DNA of 44,963 nucleotides from SIG701 sp045544955 (GTDB lineage Bacteria; Bacillota; Clostridia; Oscillospirales; CAG-272), in contig JAZPZY010000082.1 of the NCBI GenBank assembly GCA_045544955.1, forward strand, positions 1-44,963. Direction: 5' to 3'. Below the pieces are notes generated by a model. It had not been told where the DNA came from. It ran no database searches and saw only the letters and a list, made by a program, of their open reading frames with translations. Of this stretch, positions 1-7,246 are shown in pieces. Numbering within the stretch: the stretch's first letter is position 1; each line of letters begins with the position of its first letter. A program made the position numbers and the translations under genes.

Positions 1-21
1 AAGCACCCCCAGCGTCTCCTC

Positions 22-2106
22 TTATCTCACCCCAAACAGCAGCTCGCCGTACGTGGGGAACGGCCAGTTGCCGGCGGGCATGATGGTTTCCAGTTTATCG
101 CCCGCCTCACGGATAGCGGCCATCAGCGGCAGGATGGAATCTTTGTAGTACAAAGAACGCTTCTCCATATCCTCAATGGTACCGGGGACGAGGATCGCCT
201 CGTCCAGTGCCTGTACGTTTTTGTAGATCTTCTCCGTAAGGTCGGAGATCTCCTTTGCCGTTTCCGTCTCGTACAGGCGGGGCAGACCGATCTCGCTTTT
301 TTTCACGATAGCGTCCGCAATCTCCACCGCACACCGGCCGGCGGCGGGCAGAATATTCCGGCGTGTCATTTCGATCAGCGTCAAAGCCTCGATGTGGATC
401 ACCTTGCAGTAATTTTCCTGCATGATCTCGCACCGGGAACGAAGCTCCGTCTCGCTGAACACCTTATGGGTGCGGAACAGCGTCACGTTCTTTTCGTGCA
501 GCAGATAGGGCAGGCAGTCGGGGGTAGTGCGAAGATTAAGCAGTCCCCGTGCTTCCGCTTCTCTGATCCACTTATCGTCGTAGCCGTTGCCGTTGAAGAT
601 GATGCGGTCGTGGGCCTTGATGGTTTTGCGGATCAAATCATGCAGAGCAGATTCGAAATCCATGGCACTCTCCAACTCGTCGGCAAACTGGCGGAGGGAT
701 TCGGCCACGGCGGTATTCAGCACCGTATTGCAGTCTGCAATGGAGGCGGAGGAGCCCAGCATACGGAACTCAAACTTATTGCCCGTAAAGGCAAAAGGCG
801 AGGTACGGTTGCGGTCGGTGGAATCCTTGGGGAACCGGGGCAGAACGTGCACGCCTACCTTCAAAAGTTCTTTCTCCCGGGCACCGTAGGGAATATCGTT
901 CTTGATGGAATCTAAGATGGCGTTCAGCTCGTCGCCCAGGAACATGGACACCACCGCCGGCGGTGCTTCGCCGCCGCCCAGCCGGTGATCGTTGCCGGCA
1001 GAGGCCACGGAAATGCGGAGCAGATCCTGATACTCGTCCACGGCCTTGATCACGGCGGCGAGGAACAAAAGGAACTGCGCGTTTTCCGCCGGTGTCTCAC
1101 CGGGATTCAGCAGATTGACGCCTGTATCGGTAGAGAGAGACCAGTTGTTATGCTTGCCCGATCCGTTCACGCCGGCGAAAGGCTTTTCGTGGAGCAGACA
1201 GACCAGATCGTGCTTTTTCGCCAGCTTCTGCATCATTTCCATGGTAAGCTGGTTGTGGTCGGTGGAAATATTGGTGGTAGTAAAGATGGGGGCCAGCCCG
1301 TGCTGGGCGGGAGCCGCCGCGTTATGCTCCGTTTTGGCAAGGATGCCCAGCTTCCACAGCTCCTCGTCCAGTTCCTTCATAAACGCCGCCACCCGGGGCT
1401 TGATAACGCCGAAGTAGTGGTCGTCCATTTCCTGCCCCTTGGGGGGCTTGGCACCGAACAGGGTTCTGCCCGTATAGATCAGATCGGGACGTTTTTCATA
1501 CAGTTCCCGGTCCACCAGAAAATACTCCTGCTCCGGTCCTACGGTGGTTTTCACGGATGCGGCCGGAAAGCCGAACAGCTTGAGGATCCGCATGGTCTGT
1601 TTATTGATGGCCTCCATGGAACGGAGAAGCGGCGTTTTCATATCCAGAGCCTCGCCGCCGTAGGAGCAAAAGGCAGTAGGGATGCAGAGCACGCCCTCCT
1701 TCAAAAAAGCGTAGGACGTGGGGTCCCATGCGGTATAGCCCCGTGCCTCAAAGGTAGCCCTGAGACCGCCGGAGGGGAACGAGGAGGCGTCCGGCTCACC
1801 CTGGATCAGCTCCTTGCCGGAAAACTCCATAATGATCTGTCCGCCGTCGGTAGGAGAAATAAAACTGTCGTGCTTTTCGGCAGTGATGCCGGTCAGCGGC
1901 TGAAACCAGTGGGTGAAATGGGTGGCACCGTGCTCGATGGCCCAGTCCTTCATGGCGTTGGCAACTACGTTTGCCACGTCGATATCCAGCCGTTTTCCCA
2001 CGTTTATGGCCTGTCGGAGTGCTTTGTACGTTTCCTTGGGAAGACGCTCCCGCATGACGGTATCGTTAAACACAAGCGTTCCGAAAATGGCAGCCACACT
2101 GTTCAT
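22..2106 (-). CDS. glnN: Type III glutamine synthetase (GlnN)
   Basis: ATP-dependent ligation of ammonia to glutamate in the cytoplasm; main nitrogen assimilation enzyme. The 694-residue length fits the type III (GlnN) family, not the roughly 450-residue type I. Visible family motifs are THWFQPLTG near residue 65, GPEQEYFLVD near 190 (metal-binding glutamates), AAPAQHGLAP near 265 and NGSGKHNNWS near 315. ATG at 2106 has AAGGAG eight bases upstream. The gene is complete, ending with TAA at 22-24. It diverges from the purine operon and has its own promoter and a structured leader. Glutamine is the amide donor for PurL next door, so the neighbourhood is metabolically coherent. Confidence 0.97.
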   Translation of the reverse strand: MNSVAAIFGTLVFNDTVMRERLPKETYKALRQAINVGKRLDIDVANVVANAMKDWAIEHGATHFTHWFQPLTGITAEKHDSFISPTDGGQIIMEFSGKELIQGEPDASSFPSGGLRATFEARGYTAWDPTSYAFLKEGVLCIPTAFCSYGGEALDMKTPLLRSMEAINKQTMRILKLFGFPAASVKTTVGPEQEYFLVDRELYEKRPDLIYTGRTLFGAKPPKGQEMDDHYFGVIKPRVAAFMKELDEELWKLGILAKTEHNAAAPAQHGLAPIFTTTNISTDHNQLTMEMMQKLAKKHDLVCLLHEKPFAGVNGSGKHNNWSLSTDTGVNLLNPGETPAENAQFLLFLAAVIKAVDEYQDLLRISVASAGNDHRLGGGEAPPAVVSMFLGDELNAILDSIKNDIPYGAREKELLKVGVHVLPRFPKDSTDRNRTSPFAFTGNKFEFRMLGSSASIADCNTVLNTAVAESLRQFADELESAMDFESALHDLIRKTIKAHDRIIFNGNGYDDKWIREAEARGLLNLRTTPDCLPYLLHEKNVTLFRTHKVFSETELRSRCEIMQENYCKVIHIEALTLIEMTRRNILPAAGRCAVEIADAIVKKSEIGLPRLYETETAKEISDLTEKIYKNVQALDEAILVPGTIEDMEKRSLYYKDSILPLMAAIREAGDKLETIMPAGNWPFPTYGELLFGVR

Positions 2107-2136
2107 GGTGATCTCCTTATATGTATGTGATAAATA

Positions 2137-2187
2137 CGAAAAACCAAAGAAGCAGAGGCTTTGGGACTGTTCCCGAATCGCCTCTGC
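2137..2187 (-). promoter_or_regulatory. Leader hairpin of glnN, attenuator-like
   Basis: The first transcribed bases fold into a stem of GCAGAGGC (2187-2180) with GCCTCTGC (2159-2152), with an inner GGGA/TCCC pairing. A U-rich tract (TTCTTTGGTTTTTC) follows directly. The arrangement resembles an intrinsic terminator placed in the leader, or a protective 5' hairpin. No known riboswitch consensus was recognised in it. Confidence 0.5.
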
Positions 2188-2197
2188 CGCTTAAAGT

Positions 2198-2226
2198 ATT
2201 ATACCTTTCTTTCGCCGGTTTGTCAA
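2198..2226 (-). promoter_or_regulatory. glnN promoter
   Basis: On the minus strand, TTGACA (2226-2221) and TATAAT (2203-2198) are separated by exactly 17 bp. Transcription should start near 2191, giving a leader of about 85 nt before the glnN ATG. Confidence 0.88.
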
Positions 2227-2329
2227 GAGATTTCGCCGATTTTCTGCCATCGGCAAACGGATCGGGAAAAAACTGTGAAAATGCCGGAAAAGAAGCCCTT
2301 CCCGCACCGAAAATTCCATCTCTCCGTTC

Positions 2330-2358
2330 TTGACAATCCGTCAAAAATATGGTATGCT
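2330..2358 (+). promoter_or_regulatory. Promoter of the purine operon
   Basis: TTGACA at 2330-2335 and TATGCT at 2353-2358 with 17 bp spacing. The predicted start near 2365 lies about 15 nt upstream of the ZTP aptamer, as expected for a riboswitch-controlled leader. The stretch 2227-2329 between this and the divergent glnN promoter shows nothing else I recognise. Confidence 0.75.
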
Positions 2359-2378
2359 ATATATGTTGAAAAATTGCG

Positions 2379-2458
2379 GCTTATGTAACTGACGGAATCG
2401 TGGAAATAACCACAAAGGAGCATAAGTCTTTCTCTGTTTTGCCGACCGTCTGGGCAGT
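2379..2458 (+). promoter_or_regulatory. ZTP (pfl) riboswitch aptamer
   Basis: The conserved features of the pfl/ZTP class are all visible. P1 is CTTATG (2380-2385) with CATAAG (2421-2426). ACTGACGGAA follows P1. P2 is GTGG (2400-2403) with CCAC (2410-2413). AAAGGAGC precedes the P1 3' arm. A U-rich linker leads to the diagnostic P3 segment GCCGACCGTCTGGGC (2441-2455). The class senses ZTP/ZMP, which accumulate when 10-formyl-tetrahydrofolate is short, and turns on purine and one-carbon genes. That matches purN, purH and glyA downstream. Confidence 0.94.
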
Positions 2459-2533
2459 CCTGTTTTCGCCGATTTCGATGTGCAGCGTTTTTTCGTGCCG
2501 CCGTCGTGAGACGGGAGAGGACTGTCGTTTTTC
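2455..2533 (+). terminator. Attenuator of the ZTP riboswitch
   Basis: CAGTCCT (2455-2461) is perfectly complementary to AGGACTG (2519-2525), which is followed by TCGTTTTTC. A second hairpin, CCGTC-GTGA-GACGG (2501-2514), is nested inside. The 5' arm overlaps the 3' end of the riboswitch P3, so aptamer and terminator should be mutually exclusive. Ligand binding would then permit read-through into purE. Confidence 0.65.
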
Positions 2534-2589
2534 ATTTTCGGCACACTTTACTGCAAAATCAGAATTTTTCGGAAAGGATTCAGACAATC

Positions 2590-3078
2590 ATGAAAAAAGT
2601 GGCTGTAATCATGGGCTCGGACAGCGATCTGCCTGTGGTGGAAAAAGCAATCTCCACTTTGAAGGAATACGGCGTTCCCACGGAGGTGCACGTATACTCC
2701 GCACATCGCACGCCGGAGGAGGCGCGGGAGTTTTCCCTGAACGCCAGAAAGAACGGCTTCGGCGCTATCATCGCCGCCGCAGGCAAGGCGGCGCATCTGG
2801 CCGGTGCACTGGCGGCCAACACTACCCTGCCGGTGATCGGTATTCCGGTAAAGGCTTCCGTTCTGGACGGTATGGACGCACTGCTTTCCACCGTACAGAT
2901 GCCCGCCGGCATCCCCGTGGCCACCGTTGCCATTGACGGTGCGGCCAACGCGGCACTTTTGGCCATTGAGATCCTGGCCGTATCCGACGATGAACTGGCA
3001 CAGAAGCTGGACGATGCCAGAAAGGCCGCCAAGGAAAAGGTACTGGCAGCGGACGCGAAAGTGACTCTTCTTTCTTGA
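2590..3078 (+). CDS. purE: N5-carboxyaminoimidazole ribonucleotide mutase PurE
   Basis: Interconverts N5-CAIR and CAIR in de novo purine synthesis. The 162-residue product begins MKKVAVIMGSDSD (SDSDLP phosphate-binding motif), has SAHRTP in the 40s loop, which is typical of class I PurE, and AGKAAHLAG near residue 63. A longer in-frame reading is open upstream, but it runs through the riboswitch expression platform. AAAGGA just before 2590 and the family N-terminus fix the start. Class I enzymes normally work with PurK, which is absent here. First gene of the riboswitch-controlled operon; its stop codon lies inside a small palindrome. Confidence 0.96.
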   Translation: MKKVAVIMGSDSDLPVVEKAISTLKEYGVPTEVHVYSAHRTPEEAREFSLNARKNGFGAIIAAAGKAAHLAGALAANTTLPVIGIPVKASVLDGMDALLSTVQMPAGIPVATVAIDGAANAALLAIEILAVSDDELAQKLDDARKAAKEKVLAADAKVTLLS

Positions 3079-3102
3079 AAGAAAGAAGCAAAGAACTTTT
3101 AA
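3066..3102. repeat. Palindromic unit, purE-purF gap
   Basis: TTCTTT (3068-3073) pairs with AAAGAA (3078-3083) around CTTG, overlapping the purE stop. CAAAGAACTTTT follows. The design (hairpin then a CAAAAACTTT-like tail) resembles units at 8450 and 9789. This is the weakest member of the group. Confidence 0.45.
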
Positions 3103-3166
3103 GGCATATACAGTGATACCGTAAAGCGGTAATCGCTGAGATAAAATTTCTAAAAGAAGGTAATCT

Positions 3167-4594
3167 ATGGGTGGATTTTTCGGTGCTGTAAACCGGCAGG
3201 ATGCCATCGGCGACGTGTTTTTCGGTACGGACTACCATTCCCACCTGGGCACGGCCCGGGCAGGCATGGCGGCGTACGATGCAAAAATCGGGTTGCAGCG
3301 GGACATACACAACATTCAAAACTCTCCGTTCCGGACGAAGTTTGAACATATTTTCGATGAGATGAAGGGTACCTCCGCTATCGGCTGCATCAGCGATGCG
3401 GACCCCCAGCCTCTTCTGATCCGGTCAAAGCTTGGCACGTACGCCATCTGCATGGTAGGCGTCATCAACAATGCCCAGCAGCTGATCGAACGGTATTTTG
3501 AGAACAGCGGTGCGTATTACTCCGCCATGACCGGCGGCAAGGTCAACTCCCTGGAACTTCTGGCCGCACTTATCAGCCAGAAGGACTCCTTCGCCGAGGG
3601 GATCCGGTTTGCACAGCAGTGTGTGGACGGCTCGGCGTCCATTCTGATTCTGAAGGACAACGGCAACATCATTGCCGCCCGGGATCTTTTGGGCAGAACG
3701 CCCATAGAGATCGGCGAAAGAGACGGCGATCTGTGCGCCTCCTTTGAATCCTTCGCCTGTCTGAAGCTGGGATACACCGTAACGAAAGAGCTGGGCCCCG
3801 GCGAGATCGTGGAACTCTCTCTGGAAAACGGTATTCAGCAGCTTGCCGCCCCCGGCGAAAAGATGCGGATGTGTGCGTTCCTCTGGACGTATTACGGCTA
3901 TCCTGCCTCCACCTACGAAGGAATCAACGTGGAGACCATGCGGAACCGGGACGGTGCCATCATCGCCGCCGCCGACAGAGAAGCCGGCACGGTGGGAGAT
4001 ATCGACTACGTAAGCGGTCTGCCGGATTCCGGCACGCCCCACGCTATCGGCTACGCCAACGAAAGCCACATTCCCTTTGCCCGTCCGTATATCAAATACA
4101 CGCCTACCTGGGCACGGAGCTTTACGCCCCAGAAGCAGGTGGAACGGGAAAAGGTTGCCAAAATGAAGCAGATCCCCATTCACGATCTGATCGAAGGAAA
4201 GAATCTTCTGTTCGTGGACGACTCCATCGTCCGCGGCACACAGCTGCGGGAAACGGTTGAGTTTCTGTATGAGAACGGAGCCAAGGCGGTACACATGCGT
4301 TCCGGCTGCCCGCCCATCATGCACAGCTGTAAATACTTGAATTTCTCCCGTTCGAGCAGCGATATGGAGCTGCTCGCCCGGCAGATCATCATGGATCTGG
4401 AAGGTGACGAGGGCGAAAAGTATCTGGATGAATACAGCGACGGCACCACCGAGCGCGGCCAGAAGCTCCGCCGTGCCATTGCGGAAAAGTTCAATTTTTC
4501 CTCTTTGGAGTTCCAGTCCCTGGAGGGAATCATCAAGGCCATCGGTCTTGATTCCTGCAAGCTCTGCACCTACTGCTGGAACGGAAAAGAATAA
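3167..4594 (+). CDS. purF: Amidophosphoribosyltransferase family protein lacking catalytic Cys
   Basis: Expected first committed step of purine synthesis (PRPP to phosphoribosylamine). The 475-residue protein has a PRPP-binding loop VDDSIVRGT at 350-358. Three cysteines fit the iron-sulphur ligands of Bacillus-type PurF (HSC in the GCPPIMHSCKY stretch, and the C464/C467/C470 cluster). The N-terminus is MGGFFGAV, so the Cys that normally follows the initiator Met and acts as the glutaminase nucleophile is replaced by Gly. No upstream in-frame start restores it. It may use free ammonia, work with another amidotransferase, or have a divergent or regulatory role. It lies between purE and purM; the start has AAAGAAGG upstream. 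Confidence 0.85.
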   Translation: MGGFFGAVNRQDAIGDVFFGTDYHSHLGTARAGMAAYDAKIGLQRDIHNIQNSPFRTKFEHIFDEMKGTSAIGCISDADPQPLLIRSKLGTYAICMVGVINNAQQLIERYFENSGAYYSAMTGGKVNSLELLAALISQKDSFAEGIRFAQQCVDGSASILILKDNGNIIAARDLLGRTPIEIGERDGDLCASFESFACLKLGYTVTKELGPGEIVELSLENGIQQLAAPGEKMRMCAFLWTYYGYPASTYEGINVETMRNRDGAIIAAADREAGTVGDIDYVSGLPDSGTPHAIGYANESHIPFARPYIKYTPTWARSFTPQKQVEREKVAKMKQIPIHDLIEGKNLLFVDDSIVRGTQLRETVEFLYENGAKAVHMRSGCPPIMHSCKYLNFSRSSSDMELLARQIIMDLEGDEGEKYLDEYSDGTTERGQKLRRAIAEKFNFSSLEFQSLEGIIKAIGLDSCKLCTYCWNGKE

Positions 4595-4667
4595 CGGAAA
4601 ACGCGGCATCCCCATGGATTCGGCACCGCATATTCGCGGCACACGCTCGCAAAAAACAGATCTGATA

Positions 4668-4726
4668 TTTTTTAAAGTTTTTGAAGGAGTCCAGAGGGAA
4701 CTTTTTTCAAAAAGTTCCCTTTGGTA
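4668..4726. repeat. Palindromic unit, purF-purM gap
   Basis: AGGGAACTTTTT-TC-AAAAAGTTCCCT forms a long, nearly perfect hairpin, preceded by TTTTAAAGTTTTTGAAGG. In reverse orientation it matches the organisation of the units at 8450 and 9789 (hairpin followed by CAAAAACTTT). It sits in the 153-bp gap before purM and could act as an mRNA stability or processing signal. Confidence 0.7.
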
Positions 4727-4747
4727 ATTTACGAAGGAGAAGCGACT

Positions 4748-5782
4748 ATGAAAAGTGAAAGCGCAAGTTACAAGGCGGCCGGCGTAGACATCACGGCAGG
4801 CTACCGTGCGGTAGAACTGATGAAAAAGAGCATCGCCCGTACGAAAAACGAAGGTTCCGTAGACGACATCGGCGGCTTCGGCGGCATGTTCATTCCGCCC
4901 ATCGCCGGCATGAAGGAGCCTGTTCTGGTTTCCGGCACCGACGGCGTGGGTACCAAGATCAAGATCGCCTTTATGATGGACAAGCACGACACGGTTGGCA
5001 TCGACTGCGTTGCCATGTGCGTCAACGACATCATCTGCTCCGGCGCACGTCCGCTGTTCTTTCTTGACTACATCGCCTGCGGCAAGAACGTTCCCGAAAA
5101 GATCGCCGCCATCGTTTCCGGCGTAGCCGAGGGATGCGTACAGTCCGGCTGTGCCCTCATCGGCGGCGAGACAGCCGAGCATCCCGGTCTGATGCCCGAG
5201 GAAGAATACGACCTTGCCGGCTTCGCCGTTGGTATCGTAGATAAAGAAAAGGTGCTGGACAACAAGTCCATCATCCCCGGTGACGTGATCATCGCCCTGC
5301 CCTCCTCCGGCGTCCATTCCAACGGATTCTCTCTGGTTCGCCATGCTCTCGATATTGAAAACGCCGATCTCACCGCCCCCCGTGCGGAGCTTTCCGGCAA
5401 ATCTCTGGGCGAAACGCTTCTCACTCCCACCCGCATTTACGTAAAGCCGGTGCTGGCACTGATCGACGCCGTAAAGGTCAAGGGAATCTCCCACATCACC
5501 GGCGGCGGCTTCTACGAGAATATTCCCCGCAGTCTGCCCGACGGGTGCACCGCCAAGATCGACAAGGCCGCCATCCGCATCCCTGCCATCTTTGATTTGA
5601 TCGCCAAGGCCGGCAGCATTCCTGAAAGAGATATGTTCAACACCTTCAACATGGGCGTGGGCATGGCCATCACCGTAGCCAAAGAGGATGCCGCAAAAGC
5701 GGTGGAGATCCTCAAGGCCAACGGCGAGGATGCGTACATCATCGGCGAAGTGGTTGCCGGTGACGAGGGCGTGATTCTATGA
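4748..5782 (+). CDS. purM: Phosphoribosylformylglycinamidine cyclo-ligase PurM
   Basis: ATP-dependent ring closure of FGAM to AIR. The 344-residue protein carries GTDGVGTKIK near residue 60 and GGETAEHPGL near 140, both diagnostic of PurM. ATG 4748 is chosen because AAGGAGA (4734-4740) lies seven bases upstream and the protein then begins like the family. An upstream in-frame ATG at 4721 overlaps the hairpin repeat. The stop overlaps the purN start by four bases (ATGA), so purM and purN should be translationally coupled. Confidence 0.97.
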   Translation: MKSESASYKAAGVDITAGYRAVELMKKSIARTKNEGSVDDIGGFGGMFIPPIAGMKEPVLVSGTDGVGTKIKIAFMMDKHDTVGIDCVAMCVNDIICSGARPLFFLDYIACGKNVPEKIAAIVSGVAEGCVQSGCALIGGETAEHPGLMPEEEYDLAGFAVGIVDKEKVLDNKSIIPGDVIIALPSSGVHSNGFSLVRHALDIENADLTAPRAELSGKSLGETLLTPTRIYVKPVLALIDAVKVKGISHITGGGFYENIPRSLPDGCTAKIDKAAIRIPAIFDLIAKAGSIPERDMFNTFNMGVGMAITVAKEDAAKAVEILKANGEDAYIIGEVVAGDEGVIL

Positions 5783-6408
5783 AAACACGGATCGCCGTTT
5801 TCGTATCCGGCGGCGGAACGAATCTGCAGGCTCTGATCGATGCGGCAGCGGCAGGCAATCTGCCAAGCGGCGAGATCGCTCTGGTGCTTGCCTCCCGGCC
5901 GGACGCCTACGCACTCACCCGTGCAAAGAACGCCGGTATTGCCACGGCGGTGGTTTCCCGAAAGGAGACCGGCACGCAGGAGGCCTTTGAAGAAGGGATT
6001 CTGCACGCACTCCGTGAGCATAAGATCGAAATGATCGTTCTTGCCGGCTTTATGTCGATTCTCAGCGAGGACTTCACCGCCCGTTTTCCCAAACGGATCC
6101 TGAACGTGCATCCCTCCCTGATTCCCGCCTTCTGCGGCAAGGGATACTACGGGCTGAAGGTGCACGAGGAGGCACTGGCCCGGGGCGTGAAGATCACCGG
6201 CGCCACGGTGCACTTTGTCAACGAGATTCCCGACGGCGGCGAGATCATCTATCAGGGTGCCGTTGCCGTTGAGCCCGGCGATACCCCGGAGATCCTCCAG
6301 CGGCGCGTGATGGAGCAGGCGGAATGGAAGCTGCTGCCCCGTGCCGCAGAAAAAGTAGCTTCGGACATCCGCACCGATGCCGGCTATCCGAAAATGATGC
6401 TGGACTGA
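5779..6408 (+). CDS. purN: Phosphoribosylglycinamide formyltransferase PurN
   Basis: Transfers the formyl group of 10-formyl-THF to GAR. The 209-residue length is normal. It begins with the VSGGGTNLQALID phosphate-binding loop. Catalytic residues are visible as Asn109 and His111 (LNVHPSLIP) and Asp152 (IPDGGEII). It overlaps purM by ATGA and is followed by a hydrolase gene after 22 bp. Its use of 10-formyl-THF explains the ZTP riboswitch at the head of the operon. Confidence 0.97.
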   Translation: MKTRIAVFVSGGGTNLQALIDAAAAGNLPSGEIALVLASRPDAYALTRAKNAGIATAVVSRKETGTQEAFEEGILHALREHKIEMIVLAGFMSILSEDFTARFPKRILNVHPSLIPAFCGKGYYGLKVHEEALARGVKITGATVHFVNEIPDGGEIIYQGAVAVEPGDTPEILQRRVMEQAEWKLLPRAAEKVASDIRTDAGYPKMMLD

Positions 6409-6430
6409 CAAAACAGAAGGTACGGCTGAT

Positions 6431-7204
6431 ATGAACAAGAAAGTCATCCTCATTTCCATCGACGGCATGCGCCCGGACGGAATGCAGCAATGCGGCCATC
6501 CTTTCGTAAAGGAACTGGAATCCCGCTGTGCGTATTCCTATGCGGAACAGTCGGTATTTCCCTCCGTGACCCTGCCCTGCCATTTCTCCATGACTCATTC
6601 CGTACCGCCCCAGCGGCACGGGATACTGACCAACACCTACATCCCACAGGTTCGTCCGGTGAAGGGTATTTTTGAAAAGATCGCCGAGGCGGGAGGCAGA
6701 AGCGCTTTCCTCTACGGATGGGATCCCATTCACGACTGCGTACTGCCCAGCGCCTTGAAATTCGCCGTACACGTCAACACCTTCGAGGAAGAGACCGGCG
6801 ACACCGTTCTCACCGACGAAGCCATTCGGCTGATTGACCGCTACCATCCCGATTTCGTCTTTCTCTACATGGTGGAAACGGACGACAAGGGCGGGCACAA
6901 GTACGGCTGGATGAGCGAGGAATATCTTCGCCGCATCTCCGTCGCCATCGAAAACACAAAACGGGTGATGGAGCATTGTGCAGACGAGTACAGCTTTATC
7001 ATCACCGCCGACCACGGCGGGCACGACCGCTCCCACGGCACTGATCTGCCGGAGGATATGACCGTTCCGTTTTTCCTCTGCGATCCGTCCGTAACCTCCG
7101 GTCCCATAGATACCCCCGTCTCCATTCTGGACGTTGCCCCCACCATTGCGGCAATCATGGGGCTCGTCCCCGATCCCGAATGGGAAGGCAAAGCGATCTT
7201 ATAA
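6431..7204 (+). CDS. Alkaline phosphatase superfamily hydrolase (type I phosphodiesterase-like)
   Basis: Cytosolic metal-dependent phosphatase or phosphodiesterase of the nucleotide pyrophosphatase type; no signal peptide. The 257-residue protein shows the two-metal site: Asp11 (ISIDGMRPD), probable nucleophile Thr47 (FPSVTLPCH), Asp152 and His156 (ETDDKGGH), Asp194/His195 (TADHGGH) and His202. It is short for the family, so it has a minimal catalytic core. Its position between purN and purH, with gaps of 22 and 42 bp, implies co-transcription and suggests a nucleotide or phosphoribosyl intermediate as substrate. The specific substrate cannot be read from the sequence. Confidence 0.85.
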   Translation: MNKKVILISIDGMRPDGMQQCGHPFVKELESRCAYSYAEQSVFPSVTLPCHFSMTHSVPPQRHGILTNTYIPQVRPVKGIFEKIAEAGGRSAFLYGWDPIHDCVLPSALKFAVHVNTFEEETGDTVLTDEAIRLIDRYHPDFVFLYMVETDDKGGHKYGWMSEEYLRRISVAIENTKRVMEHCADEYSFIITADHGGHDRSHGTDLPEDMTVPFFLCDPSVTSGPIDTPVSILDVAPTIAAIMGLVPDPEWEGKAIL

Positions 7205-7246
7205 CACTTTATACTCATAAATAATTACGATTTTTCGGAGGATATT

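Noticed and set aside
3167..3190. An alternative start that would restore a Met-Cys-Gly N-terminus for the PurF homologue
   Set aside because: No in-frame ATG, GTG or TTG upstream gives Met-Cys; the ATG at 3167 has the ribosome site and aligns with family position one.
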